A DNA stretch of 64,000 nucleotides, from NCBI RefSeq assembly GCF_029542205.1, contig NZ_CP113783.1:2967001-3031000 (forward strand), read 5' to 3'. Each line of letters begins with the position of its first letter. The first letter of the stretch is position 1. A program made the translations under genes and the position numbers. The notes under the pieces were generated by a model, which had not been told where the DNA came from, ran no database searches, and saw only the letters and a list, made by a program, of their open reading frames with translations. Positions 35,260-44,487 of this stretch are shown here, in pieces. The DNA is from Pseudoxanthomonas sp. SE1. Its GTDB lineage: Bacteria; Pseudomonadota; Gammaproteobacteria; Xanthomonadales; Xanthomonadaceae.

Positions 35260-35464
35260 GCGCGACAGCAGTTATGTAATCGCCCTTACCTCCTCGCCTG
35301 TCGGCACGCCCTTTCCGCAGCCCCACGGCACGCGCTAAGGTGACTGGCGTCGCCGGCATGCGCACGTTGCGCCACGTGGCTCAAGTCGCGCAACCGCCGG
35401 CCGATGCCGTGTGGGGAGACCCCGACGACGCGGAAGGTCTGGCAAGGCTGCACAGGGGAACTGC

Positions 35465-37054
35465 ATGGCGACGCCACCGTTCCACACTGCCCACGCGCTC
35501 CGTCAGCGGATCGCCGACGCGGTGTGCCATGAAAAGATCTTCCCCGCCTACCAGCCCATCGTCTGCCTGCAGACCCGTGCCATCCACGGGCTGGAAGTGC
35601 TGGCGCGCTGGCACGATCCCGAGTTCGGCGCCGTCCCGCCGAAGGACTTCATCCCCATCGCGCTGCAGGCCTCGCTGCTGCCGCTGCTGACACTGAACCT
35701 GGTGCGCCGCGCCTGCGCCGAGGCCGGCGCATGGCCTGGCGGTTTCTGCCTGGCATTCAACGTGCCGCCTTCGCTGCTGCAGGACGCGCCTGCGGTGCGC
35801 CTGCTGCTGGAGGCCATGTCCGAATCGTCTTTTCCCCTGGATCGCATCTGCATCGAGATGACCGAGGACGAACTGGTCGAGGACGAAACCACGGCCGAAC
35901 GGGCCTTCGGCTATCTGAAATCCCACGGCATCCGCGTGTCGCTGGACGACTTCGGCACGGGATTCTCCAGCATGGTGCGGCTCAGCCGGTTCGGCTTCGA
36001 CGAACTGAAGATCGACGGCAGCCTGATCCAGCGCCTGGCGATCGACCGCGAGAGCCGCAAGGTGGTGTCGGCCATCATCGGACTGGGCCACAGCCTGGAG
36101 GTGCCGGTGGTGGCCGAATGCGTGGAGACCGAAGCGCAGGCCGATGTGCTGCGCGAGCTGGGCTGTGATTTCGCGCAGGGCTGGCTGACCGGCAGGCCGA
36201 TGCCGGGCGACGAGGTGGCACGCGTGCTGGCGGCGGCACCCACGTGCGCGGCGTCGCCCGCGTCGCTGCCGTTGTCGCCCTACCTGCGCCAGCACCAGTT
36301 GTCCTCGCTCTACACCAACGCCCCGGTCGGCCTGGCCTTCCTCGATCTGGACATGCGGTACGCGGCTGCGAACATGCAGTTCGCGCGCATGGTGGGCCGG
36401 CCATTGAGCGAGATCGTCGAAGCGCACGTCCAGCAGGTCTATGCACCGGACATCGCGGCCTGGATCGTGCAGGCATCGCGGCGGATCCTGGACAGCGGCG
36501 ACATCTCCACCGTCGAGTTCCGCTTTCCGGGACGCGAGGAGACCTTCCTGGTCGTCGGTACACGCGTGACCGACGAGACCGCGCAGCCCATCGGCGTCTC
36601 CGTGGTCACCATCGACATCACCGACCGCAAGCGCGCCGAGGAAGAGGTGCGCGCACGCGAGGCGCTCTATCGGGCCGTGGTGGAGCTGGGGCCCAACGTG
36701 TTGTGGGTCAGCGACGCCGCCGGCACGTTGACCTACATCAGCCCGGCCCCGCAGGAGCCCGAAGGCTGCACGATGGAAGCGCGCATGGCGGCCTGGTATG
36801 CGCGGATGGATGCGACCGACCGCCTCCGCGTCCGCGCCGAATGGCTGGCCGCCGTGCATGCCCGCGACGCCTTCGAGACGCGTTTCCGGCTTCGCTGGTT
36901 CGACGATCGCTGGCGCTGGGTATCAAGCCGCGCCATGCCGAGGACAGCGCCCGACGGAAGCCGCAGCTGGTTCGGTGTGTTCACCGACATCTCGCGCCAG
37001 GTGGAACTGGAGGAGCAACTGGCGCGTCTGGGCGGCGGGCCCGCCGCGCCCTGA
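35465..37054 (+). CDS. EAL-PAS-PAS protein, probable c-di-GMP phosphodiesterase
   Basis: A 529-residue soluble signalling protein. An N-terminal EAL domain (about 15-255) carries GLEVLARW (EVL variant), FNVPPSLL, EMTEDELVED, DDFGTGFSSM, LKIDGSL and VVAECVE, so the metal-binding and catalytic residues look intact. Two PAS/PAC-like domains follow (about 280-400 and 405-525; TIDITDRKRAEEE and GVFTDISRQVELEEQ mark their ends). This order is the reverse of the common PAS-then-EAL layout. No membrane segment. The start at ATG 35465 was chosen because the family begins close to the EAL domain. Confidence 0.87.
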   Translation: MATPPFHTAHALRQRIADAVCHEKIFPAYQPIVCLQTRAIHGLEVLARWHDPEFGAVPPKDFIPIALQASLLPLLTLNLVRRACAEAGAWPGGFCLAFNVPPSLLQDAPAVRLLLEAMSESSFPLDRICIEMTEDELVEDETTAERAFGYLKSHGIRVSLDDFGTGFSSMVRLSRFGFDELKIDGSLIQRLAIDRESRKVVSAIIGLGHSLEVPVVAECVETEAQADVLRELGCDFAQGWLTGRPMPGDEVARVLAAAPTCAASPASLPLSPYLRQHQLSSLYTNAPVGLAFLDLDMRYAAANMQFARMVGRPLSEIVEAHVQQVYAPDIAAWIVQASRRILDSGDISTVEFRFPGREETFLVVGTRVTDETAQPIGVSVVTIDITDRKRAEEEVRAREALYRAVVELGPNVLWVSDAAGTLTYISPAPQEPEGCTMEARMAAWYARMDATDRLRVRAEWLAAVHARDAFETRFRLRWFDDRWRWVSSRAMPRTAPDGSRSWFGVFTDISRQVELEEQLARLGGGPAAP

Positions 37055-37104
37055 GCCGGCCGCGGGGCGCGTTAGCATGGCGCTTCCCCCACACGGAGCG
37101 TCGC

Positions 37105-37779
37105 ATGTCCTTCACCGATCCCGATGCCGTCACCCGTTATGCAGAGGGCCCCGTCCGCCAGGTGCCGGGTTTCCACGGCCTGCAGCAGATGACGCGCGTG
37201 CTGCTGACAGAATCGGTACCGGAGGACGGCCATGTGCTGGTGCTCGGTGCAGGTGGCGGCCTGGAACTGAAGGCGTTCGCCGACGCGCAGCCCGGCTGGC
37301 GCTTCACCGGCGTCGATCCGTCGGCCGAGATGCTGAAGCTGGCCACCACCACCCTCGGGCCACTGGCGTCGCGCGCGGCGCTCATCGAAGGCTACATCGA
37401 CGATGCACCGCAGGGTCCTTTCGACGGCGCCACCTGCCTGCTGACCCTGCACTTCCTGACAGCGGAACAGCGGCTGCACACGCTGGCCGAAGTGCGCCGC
37501 CGCCTCAAGCCCGGCGCGCCGTTCGTCGTCGCCCACCACAGCGTTGACGATGCGGCGGACAAGCGCCAGCGCTGGCTCTCCCGCTACGCCGCCTTCGCGG
37601 TCGCCTCCGGCATTCCGGCGGCGAACATGGTCAACGCCGCCGCCGCGATCAACGCGCGCCTGCCGCTGCTGTCGCCCGCACAGGACGAGGCGCTGCTGAG
37701 CGAGGCGGGCTTTGTCGATATCGAGCTGTTCTATGCCGGGTTCACGTTCCGCGGCTGGGTGGCACGCACGCCTGACTGA
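37105..37779 (+). CDS. class I SAM-dependent methyltransferase
   Basis: A 224-residue soluble methyltransferase. The SAM-binding motif is VLVLGAGGGLELKAFA, followed by GVDPSAEMLKLA (acidic residue for the ribose) and CLLTLHFLTAEQRLHTLAEV. It belongs to the broad methyltransferase-11/25 group; substrate not predictable. CGGAG precedes the ATG. It follows the EAL-PAS gene by 50 nt on the same strand but shares no obvious function with it. A hairpin follows the stop. Confidence 0.8.
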   Translation: MSFTDPDAVTRYAEGPVRQVPGFHGLQQMTRVLLTESVPEDGHVLVLGAGGGLELKAFADAQPGWRFTGVDPSAEMLKLATTTLGPLASRAALIEGYIDDAPQGPFDGATCLLTLHFLTAEQRLHTLAEVRRRLKPGAPFVVAHHSVDDAADKRQRWLSRYAAFAVASGIPAANMVNAAAAINARLPLLSPAQDEALLSEAGFVDIELFYAGFTFRGWVARTPD

Positions 37780-37814
37780 GTCGCCAGCCGTGTCGCAGCG
37801 CATGCAAGCCGTGG

Positions 37815-37838
37815 CCGGCCGGCGCAAGGACCGGCCGG
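37815..37838. terminator. GC hairpin between convergent genes
   Basis: Two 8-bp palindromic arms CCGGCCGG (37815-37822 and 37831-37838) around CGCAAGGA, between the methyltransferase and the convergent SulP gene. It could terminate in both directions; no T-tract. Confidence 0.4.
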
Positions 37839-37884
37839 TGTGTTCCTGCCGCGCGAACGTGGCTTCGCAGACGGCCCACAGGAT

Positions 37885-39363
37885 TCAGTGACCCGCGCTG
37901 AACCCGGCCTTCCCGTCCCGGTGCGTGCCCAACTGGTCCACCAGCGATTCACTGGCCCGGTTGAGGCCGACCACCTCCACCTCCGCCCCATGCTTGCGCA
38001 TCTTCAACACCACGCGATCCAGCGCCGCGACTGCACTGGTGTCCCAGAAGTGGGCCCCGGTCAGGTCGATGACCACCTTCTTCGGCGCATGCAGGTAGTC
38101 GAAGCTGTTCGCGAACTGGACCGCGGAGGCGAAGAATACCTGGCCCCTCACTCTGTAGACACGGACGTTGTCGGCCGCGTCTTCATCGTCCACCGTCAGC
38201 ATCGCACTCACCCGGCGGGTGAACGACAGCGCGGTCAACAGCACGCCCGTGAGCACGCCCTTGGCCAGATCGTGGGTGGCGACGGTGACGACGACCGTAC
38301 CGATCATGATCAGGTTCGCGGTCCGGGGATGGGTCTTCAGTTCGGCGAAACTCTTCCAGTGGAAGGTGCCGATGCTGACCATGATCATCACCGCGACCAG
38401 TGCCGCCATCGGAATCCTCGATACCCACTCCGACGCATAGACCACCAGCAGCAGCAACACGATGCCCGCAATGAAGCACGACAGCCTTCCGCGGCCGCCG
38501 GAAGACACGTTGATCACGGACTGGCCGATCATCGCGCACCCCGCCATGCCGCCGAAGAACCCGGTGACGATGTTGGCCGCGCCCTGGCCCGCGCACTCGC
38601 GGCGCCGGTCGGTCGGCGTATCCGTCATGTCCTCCACGATCTGCGCCGTCATGAGCGATTCCAGCAGGCCGACGACCGCCAGCGTCGCGGACACCGGCAG
38701 CAGGATCTTCAGTGTATCGAGCGTCCACGGAATGTCCGGGAACAGGAACACCGGCAGGCTGTCCGGCAGTTCGCCCATGTCGCCGACGGTGCGGATGTCC
38801 AGGCCAAGCCAGATGCAGACAACGGTCAGCACCACGATCGCGACCAGCGGCGAAGGCACCACCTTCGTCACGCGGGGCAGCAGGTAGATGATGGCCAGCG
38901 CGGCCGCGCACACCGCGTACACCGTCCACGGCATGCCGGTCAGTTCCGGCAACTGCGCCAGGAAGATCAGGATGGCCAGCGCATTGACGAAGCCCACCAC
39001 CACCGACCGCGATACGAAGCGCATCAGCGAATTGAGGCGCAACGCCGCCGCCACGATCTGCAGCAGTCCCGCCAGGATGGTCGCGGCAAACAGGTACTGC
39101 AGCCCATGGTCCCTGACCAGGTCCACCATCAGCAGCGCCATGGCACCGGTGGCGGCCGAGATCATGCCCGGCCGCCCGCCGGCGATGGCCGTGATCACCG
39201 CGATGCAGAACGATGCGTACAGCCCGATCTTCGGATCCACACCGGCGATGATGGAGAACGCGATGGCCTCGGGAATGAGGGCCAGTGCGACGAGGACACC
39301 GGAAAGAATGTCGCCACGGACATTGCCGAACCACTGCTCGCGCAGCGGATAGTTGACAGACAT
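37885..39363 (-). CDS. SulP family anion transporter (SLC26-like)
   Basis: A 492-residue SulP/SLC26 inner-membrane transporter. The first half and middle contain ten or more helices with family blocks such as [39 protein letters not shown] and [22 protein letters not shown]-terminal STAS domain (about 395-490) carries [20 protein letters not shown]. Members carry sulfate, bicarbonate or dicarboxylates; the IPEAIAFS start and short length resemble the bicarbonate/BicA-like side, but the substrate is uncertain. AGGAG precedes the ATG at 39363. A possible hairpin leader lies upstream. Confidence 0.88.
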   Translation of the reverse strand: MSVNYPLREQWFGNVRGDILSGVLVALALIPEAIAFSIIAGVDPKIGLYASFCIAVITAIAGGRPGMISAATGAMALLMVDLVRDHGLQYLFAATILAGLLQIVAAALRLNSLMRFVSRSVVVGFVNALAILIFLAQLPELTGMPWTVYAVCAAALAIIYLLPRVTKVVPSPLVAIVVLTVVCIWLGLDIRTVGDMGELPDSLPVFLFPDIPWTLDTLKILLPVSATLAVVGLLESLMTAQIVEDMTDTPTDRRRECAGQGAANIVTGFFGGMAGCAMIGQSVINVSSGGRGRLSCFIAGIVLLLLVVYASEWVSRIPMAALVAVMIMVSIGTFHWKSFAELKTHPRTANLIMIGTVVVTVATHDLAKGVLTGVLLTALSFTRRVSAMLTVDDEDAADNVRVYRVRGQVFFASAVQFANSFDYLHAPKKVVIDLTGAHFWDTSAVAALDRVVLKMRKHGAEVEVVGLNRASESLVDQLGTHRDGKAGFSAGH

Positions 39364-39679
39364 GGGGTGACTCCTGCGCGCCGCCGAGGGCGCGTTGCAT
39401 GGTGGCGTAAAAGACAAGAACCCTTCGGCCGCCGGAGGATCGGCAGCTTCATGCATCAGGGAAGGGTCAGGGCGGCGTCATCGAGATATCAGGGCCTGCG
39501 CAGTGCGCGCATTCTATGGCAGTGCAGCAACCCGCTCAACACGCGACGAGCGGTTCCGCCTCGCGCCAGGTCCATTCCACGCCACATGCTCGCGCCGATG
39601 CCGGCTGGCAACGTGGGTGCATGGTTGGGGTTCGCGCGCTCCCCCCAACACACGGCCGGTGCGCGTCTGCAGGAGCGGA
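39364..39679. other. 316-nt gene-free region upstream of SulP gene
   Basis: Contains the SulP promoter and leader with the inverted repeat described separately. No gene is visible between it and the small lysine-rich gene at 39680. Confidence 0.45.
39420..39467 (-). ncRNA. possible structured leader of SulP mRNA
   Basis: Arms ACCCTTC (39420-39426) and GAAGGGT (39461-39467) would pair in the SulP transcript. An inner pairing of GCTGCCG with CGGCGGC extends the hairpin. It lies about 60-105 nt before the start codon. Could be a riboregulator or only a chance GC hairpin. Confidence 0.25.
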
Positions 39680-39796
39680 TCAGGTCGGCGCGAATCCGCG
39701 CGTGGCCTTCTTCTCGCTCTTCTCGGCGCGCTTTTCCTTCATCGTCTTCGCCGGCTTTTTCTTCTGCTCTTTCTTCTTGTCCAGGCCCTTGGCCAT
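39680..39796 (-). CDS. small lysine-rich conserved protein (38 residues)
   Basis: A 38-residue, strongly basic peptide beginning MAKGLDKKKEQKKKPAKTMK and ending ATRGFAPT. GGGAG lies 8 nt before the ATG. Short K-rich proteins with this MAKG.DKKK..KKKPAKT.KEK pattern are conserved in many gammaproteobacteria, so it looks like a genuine gene despite its size. The function is unknown; nucleic-acid binding is only a guess from charge. An in-frame ATG five codons earlier (39811) is an alternative start. Confidence 0.65.
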   Translation of the reverse strand: MAKGLDKKKEQKKKPAKTMKEKRAEKSEKKATRGFAPT

Positions 39797-39894
39797 CACG
39801 TGCACTCCCATGGTCGTTGCGACCGCTGGGAGCATGACACATCCGGCGGCCCGGAACGGTAACGGACAGTGCGGACCCGACCTGTGCACCGTGC

Positions 39895-40638
39895 TCAGCG
39901 CGAGGCCGCCAGCGCCACCGCATCCGCACCGGCCGGGAAATGCAGCTGCCCGGTGGTGTCGTTCACGGCGCGCCACACGCCGTCGGCGACGTCGGCCTCG
40001 GTGGTCACCGCCGCGATGTCGCCCAGTCCGGCGAACACGCTGTGGGCGAAGGGTTCGTACGCCTCGGGGATCAGGCCCTGCATGCGCTGCTGGCCATTCG
40101 CGGTGAACCGGGTGGAAGGGCCGTAGCCGGGCTGCACCAGTTTGACCCGCACGTCGAAGGCCTTGAGTTCGTGCTCCAGCGATGCGGTGAAGCCTTCGAC
40201 TGCAGTCTTGCTGGCGGTGTACGCGGCCACCAGCGGAAACGGCGCCAGCGTCGCGCTGGAGGTGACGTTCACGATGACGCCTGCCCTGCGTTGGCGGAAC
40301 TGCGGGATGACGGCCTGGCACATGGCCATCAGGCCGAAGGTGTTGGTCTCGAACACCTCGCGCACAGTGGCCATGGGCGTGGCCTCGAACGCACCGAACA
40401 GACCGATGCCGGCGTTGTTGACCAGCACGTCGATGGGGCCGGCGGCGTCCACGGCGTTGGCGATGCTTTCGGGGCGGGTGACATCCAGCGCGAGCAGGCG
40501 CAGGCGGGGCGACGGCGGCAGCAGGTCTTCGCGCGGATGCCGCTGGGTGGCGATGACGTTCCATCCCTGCGCGAGGAAGTGGCGGGCGGTTTCCAGGCCG
40601 TAGCCGGACGAGCAGCCGGTGATCAGGACAGTCTTCAT
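39895..40638 (-). CDS. short-chain dehydrogenase/reductase
   Basis: A 247-residue classical SDR. Cofactor motif TGCSSGYG at about residues 7-14, NNAG at about 80, catalytic Ser in VTSSATL and YTASK at about 142-146. It resembles the 'oxidoreductase, SDR family' often controlled by a divergent AraC regulator, which is found here 98 nt away. The start at MKTVLITGC is the family start with GGAG-like CGGAGAACG upstream. Substrate unknown. Confidence 0.87.
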   Translation of the reverse strand: MKTVLITGCSSGYGLETARHFLAQGWNVIATQRHPREDLLPPSPRLRLLALDVTRPESIANAVDAAGPIDVLVNNAGIGLFGAFEATPMATVREVFETNTFGLMAMCQAVIPQFRQRRAGVIVNVTSSATLAPFPLVAAYTASKTAVEGFTASLEHELKAFDVRVKLVQPGYGPSTRFTANGQQRMQGLIPEAYEPFAHSVFAGLGDIAAVTTEADVADGVWRAVNDTTGQLHFPAGADAVALAASR

Positions 40639-40736
40639 TTCGTTCTCCGGGGTGAGTTGACTCGGCGGGAACGATAGGCCAGCCTTCCCGGATGATCGAT
40701 AACGCATCGTCCTGTTTGTTTTAGCCGGAGTCCGGA

Positions 40737-41633
40737 ATGGGGGATCCGCTGTCCGATGTCGTCCAGCTGCTGCACCCGCAGGCGGTGTTCGCCAACGTCA
40801 TCAGCGGCAAGGGCAACTGGGCCGTGCGGTATGCCGACTATGGCCAGCCCGGCTTCTGCATCGTGCTGGAAGGCAGCGCGCGGCTGGCCGTGGAGGGGCA
40901 CGCCCCCATCACCATCAGCGCGGGCGACTTCGTGCTGCTGCCCACCACGCCGGCCTTCACGCTTTCAGGCTTCTTGCCCGCGCCACCGGTGTTCATCGAT
41001 CCCGGCATCGTGCCCGGAGGACAGGGCGAACTGCGTCATGGCGATCCGGACGGACCGCCGGACATGCGCTCGCTGGGTGGCGCATTCCTGTTCGACACGA
41101 AGGACGCCGCGCTGCTGGTATCGCTGCTGCACACGGTCGTGCATGTGCAGGGCTCGCAGCGGCTCATGCACCTGGTGCAGATGGTCGGCGAGGAGTACGC
41201 ACAGCAGCAGCCGGGCAATGCGTACATGCTGTCCCGGCTGGTCGAGATGCTGCTGGTGGAAGCCATGCGCTCGACAACCGCAGGAAACGCACCTCCCGGC
41301 CTGCTGCGCGGACTGGGCGATGCGCGGCTGGCGATGGCGCTCAAGCAGATCCACGCGCGCATCGCGCACCCGTGGACCGTGGGCGAACTGGCAAACATCG
41401 CCGCGCTCTCCCGCTCGACGTTCTTCGAGCGGTTCACCCGCACCGTCGGCGTGCCACCGATGGAGTACGTGCTGGCCTGGCGCATGGAAGTCGCGAAGGA
41501 ACTGCTCAGGCGCGACGGCCTGACGGTCACCGACGTGGCCGAGCGCGTCGGCTACGGCTCCACCAGCACGTTCAGCGTGGCCTTCAGCCGGCATGTGGGC
41601 GAAGCGCCCAGCCGGTATGCAGGGCGGCCGTGA
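40737..41633 (+). CDS. AraC family transcriptional regulator with cupin sensor
   Basis: A 298-residue AraC regulator. An N-terminal AraC-type cupin (cupin_6: GFCIVLEGSARLAVEGHAPI) covers residues about 10-160, and two helix-turn-helix motifs (WTVGELANIAALSRSTFFER, then VTDVAERVGYGSTSTFSVAF) cover about 200-295. GGAG precedes the ATG. It is divergent from the SDR gene and probably activates or represses it in response to a small hydrophobic compound, as in similar AraC/SDR pairs. Confidence 0.88.
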   Translation: MGDPLSDVVQLLHPQAVFANVISGKGNWAVRYADYGQPGFCIVLEGSARLAVEGHAPITISAGDFVLLPTTPAFTLSGFLPAPPVFIDPGIVPGGQGELRHGDPDGPPDMRSLGGAFLFDTKDAALLVSLLHTVVHVQGSQRLMHLVQMVGEEYAQQQPGNAYMLSRLVEMLLVEAMRSTTAGNAPPGLLRGLGDARLAMALKQIHARIAHPWTVGELANIAALSRSTFFERFTRTVGVPPMEYVLAWRMEVAKELLRRDGLTVTDVAERVGYGSTSTFSVAFSRHVGEAPSRYAGRP

Positions 41634-41687
41634 AGCGTCCCGGCATCGGGAATTACCGACGCCCCCAAGCGCACCGCCGCGACACCC

Positions 41688-42608
41688 TTACCGATCCGTG
41701 CGTCGCGCTTCCCAGAATGCTGCATCGTCGCCCGCTTCCTGTTGCAGCCATCCGTAGAACGCGGTGATCTCGGCGCGCGGGCGCGCATCGTCCCGTCGCA
41801 CGATCCAGAAGGCGTACGCATTGGGCACGCTGTGGTCGAAGGGCGGGAGCAGGCGACCATGGAGCACGTCCTCCTTCACCAGCGGCGCGATGCCCAGCGC
41901 AACGCCGTGCCCGGCGATGGCCGCTTCCTGCGCCAGGTAGATGCTGGCGAAGACCGGGCCGCGACTAGCATCGACACCCTCGACACCGGCGGCTTCCAGC
42001 CAGTCGGCCCATTGGGGTACGCCGGGCCGGCCCAGCGCGCTTTCGTCGTGCAGCAGCGTCTGCTGTCGCAGGTCCTCCAACCGCGACAGCGCCAACGATG
42101 GCGCACAGACGGGAAATGCCGGCGCTTCCATCAGGCGTTCCGCATGCAGGCCCGCATACCCGCCGGGACCATAGCGGATGGCGACATCGACACCGCGCGC
42201 GAAGTCGGCAGGCGCGTTGCCGGTTTCGATACGCACGCGGATATCGGGGAACGCGCGATGGAAGCGGTGGAGCCGCGGTGCCAGCCATTTGGCGGCGAAG
42301 GACTCCAGCGTGCTCACGCGCAGGTCCGCGGATGCGTGCGACGTCACGCGGTGCAGCGCCTGATCCAGTTGCCCGAAGATGTCGCCCAGCGCAGCCGCCA
42401 GCGCCTTGCCTTCCACAGTGAGTTCCACCGAGCGATTGCTGCGATGGAACAGCGTGACGCCCAGATACGTCTCGAGATGCTTGACCTGATGGCTGACCGC
42501 CGCCGGCGTGACGAACAACTGTTGCGCGGCCACGTTGAAACTCAGGTTCCGTGCCGCCGCCTCGAACGTGCGGAGTGCATTGAGTGGCGCAGGATGACGG
42601 GGCTTCAC
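41688..42608 (-). CDS. LysR family regulator (GcvA-like)
   Basis: A 306-residue LysR regulator of the GcvA-like branch: LNALRTFEAAARNLSFNVAA and then FVTPAAVSHQVKHLE form the DNA-binding helices, followed by a substrate-binding domain with IRVRIETGNAPADFARGVDV. The start is a GTG at 42608, one residue before the family's usual KPRHPAPLNALRTF beginning; no strong ribosome site is present. It is divergent from two metallo-beta-lactamase-fold genes with about 130 nt between, and probably regulates them. Confidence 0.85.
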   Translation of the reverse strand: MKPRHPAPLNALRTFEAAARNLSFNVAAQQLFVTPAAVSHQVKHLETYLGVTLFHRSNRSVELTVEGKALAAALGDIFGQLDQALHRVTSHASADLRVSTLESFAAKWLAPRLHRFHRAFPDIRVRIETGNAPADFARGVDVAIRYGPGGYAGLHAERLMEAPAFPVCAPSLALSRLEDLRQQTLLHDESALGRPGVPQWADWLEAAGVEGVDASRGPVFASIYLAQEAAIAGHGVALGIAPLVKEDVLHGRLLPPFDHSVPNAYAFWIVRRDDARPRAEITAFYGWLQQEAGDDAAFWEARRTDR

Positions 42609-42740
42609 GAGCACCTGGGCGTAGCGGGGCCGGCCGGCATCGTATCGCGTTACTTTTTCTGAAGCGAACGGCAAAACAACTCGTTTGTCGCCCGTGAGGG
42701 CCTTGGCCACCATGTGGCCACCCACGGCAAGGTGATCCTC

Positions 42741-43562
42741 GTGAAGTTCGAAGAAGTGAATACCGACGTACTGATGTTCGTCGGCGACGACGTGCAATCC
42801 GTCGCCACGGCATTCATCGATGGCGATGATGTGCTGCTGGTCGACTCGCTGGGCAGCGCGCGGGACGCGGGCCGCCTGCGCGATGTGCTCTGCGGGGAGT
42901 TGGGCAAGACGGTGCGCCTGGTCGCCGCCACCCATTTCATGAGCGACCACATCGCCGGCATGTCACTGTTTCCCGACGCGCTGACGATGGCCCACCGTCA
43001 CCATCGCCACGCCTACCTCTCGCAGAACCGCCGCATGGACGCGCTCTACCGGGAGCCGGACATCGTGTTCGACAACATGGCCATCCGCTGGGGCGCGCAT
43101 GCGCTGCGCTTCCTCCACAACCCGGGCAAGACGATGGACCACCTGAGCGTGGACGTGCCCACGGCGGACCTGGTCTGCGCGGGCGACAACATCGTCGGCA
43201 ACATCGTCTACCTGTCGAAGGCCGATCCTGCCCTGCTCCGCGCCGCCATCGGGCGGATGCTCCAATTCGGCCGCGGCACGGTGATCGGCGGACATATCGG
43301 CAGGTTCGATGCGAAGGTGCTCGACAATGCCCTGCACTATCTCGACCGGCTGCGGGATGCCGTGGTCCGCTGTCGCACGCAGGTATCGGAGGTGGACGCC
43401 GACGACCGCATCGCGACGCTCCGCATCGAGGATTGCCTTGCACCGGGTGTGGTGCCCACGGCGTTCGAACGCGAGTGGCATGGACACAATCTCGGCGTCA
43501 TCACGTCGCAGGCGATCTTCGCGCTGGATGCCTCCCTCGCGTCCCGGGAGATGCATGCATGA
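42741..43562 (+). CDS. metallo-beta-lactamase-fold hydrolase with altered metal motif
   Basis: A 273-residue MBL-fold protein. The metal motif reads THFMSDH, so the usual second His of HxHxDH is Met. Other likely ligands remain: TMDH (His), CAGDN (Asp) and GGHIGRFD (His). Related members of this subgroup (with a YFSDH-like motif) also lack that His, so a single-metal or altered site is likely. The GTG start was chosen at VKFEEVNTDVLMFVGDD, matching the family start, with AAGGTG upstream. Substrate unknown. Its stop overlaps the next start by 4 nt. Confidence 0.72.
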   Translation: MKFEEVNTDVLMFVGDDVQSVATAFIDGDDVLLVDSLGSARDAGRLRDVLCGELGKTVRLVAATHFMSDHIAGMSLFPDALTMAHRHHRHAYLSQNRRMDALYREPDIVFDNMAIRWGAHALRFLHNPGKTMDHLSVDVPTADLVCAGDNIVGNIVYLSKADPALLRAAIGRMLQFGRGTVIGGHIGRFDAKVLDNALHYLDRLRDAVVRCRTQVSEVDADDRIATLRIEDCLAPGVVPTAFEREWHGHNLGVITSQAIFALDASLASREMHA

Positions 43563-44413
43563 ACGGTGATCCGCACATGGAAGGCCGCAGGCGATTCCTC
43601 GCGGGTTGCGTGGGCGCATCCGCCGCGGCGCTGCTGTCTTCGGGCAGCCTGCTGGCGTCGGGCCCCGCGCCCGTGCTCCGCGTCCAGCGCCTGGCGTGGG
43701 CCGGCATCCGCCTGCAGTTGCCGCAGGCGACCCTGTTCATCGATCCGCTGGTCAACCCGGACGCGTGGGGAACCGCACTCGGCGACCGGCTGGTGCCGGT
43801 GGATGACGGCGTGGGCGAGACCAGCGTGCTGATCACGCATACACATTCCGACCATTTCGATGCGCACGCCGTGGCGGATGCGCTCGGCCGCGGCGGCATG
43901 CTCGCCTATCCGGCAGGGACACAGCCGTTGCCGATGCCGGCCGGCGCACGCGCGCGACCAAGCGCGCTGTGGGAACCCCAACTGCTGGGCGACTTCACCG
44001 CCACGCCGGTACCGGCATCGGACGGATATGGCGACACCCAGGTGTCGTGGGTGGTCGCTGCCGGCGGACGCCGCATCTTCCATGGGGGCGACACGCTATG
44101 GCATGGCCACTGGTGGCGCATCGGCCGCCAGTTCGGGCCATTCGATGCGGTCTTCCTTCCGATCAACGGCGCGCGATTCGGCTGGCGACAACCGGTCAGC
44201 GGCCAGCCGGGCGTGCTGACACCCGAGCAGGCGGTCGCCGCCGCCACCATCCTGGGCGCGCGCACGCTGGTGCCCATCCACTACGGCGTCACCGGCATGA
44301 AGGAATACGTGGAAGCGGACGACGCCCTCGATCGGCTGCGGGCAGCGGCGCGCGACAGATCGGTGGACGTTCAACCGGTGGCCCCTGGCGACTGGGTGGC
44401 GTGGCGTCCCTGA
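43559..44413 (+). CDS. exported MBL-fold hydrolase (UlaG-like)
   Basis: A 284-residue MBL-fold hydrolase with a twin-arginine leader (EGRRRFLAGCVGASAAALLS), so probably exported folded. The full metal motif is present (THTHSDHFD), with HGGDTLWH and IHYGV as further ligands, resembling the UlaG/L-ascorbate-6-phosphate-lactonase-like group. It is translationally coupled to the cytoplasmic MBL gene (4-nt overlap) and probably under the divergent LysR regulator. A pair with one cytoplasmic and one periplasmic MBL enzyme suggests two steps on related compounds, which is an inference. Confidence 0.8.
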   Translation: MNGDPHMEGRRRFLAGCVGASAAALLSSGSLLASGPAPVLRVQRLAWAGIRLQLPQATLFIDPLVNPDAWGTALGDRLVPVDDGVGETSVLITHTHSDHFDAHAVADALGRGGMLAYPAGTQPLPMPAGARARPSALWEPQLLGDFTATPVPASDGYGDTQVSWVVAAGGRRIFHGGDTLWHGHWWRIGRQFGPFDAVFLPINGARFGWRQPVSGQPGVLTPEQAVAAATILGARTLVPIHYGVTGMKEYVEADDALDRLRAAARDRSVDVQPVAPGDWVAWRP

Positions 44414-44487
44414 CCCGCCGCATGCGGCGTTGACTCGCTGGAAGCCTGACCGCTGTCATCGAAGGCGCATTCGGCCGATGGGCCGGG

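Noticed and set aside
37840..39837. 665-codon forward frame opposite the SulP gene
   Set aside because: His/Arg/Gln-rich shadow; the SulP gene on the other strand has all family motifs.
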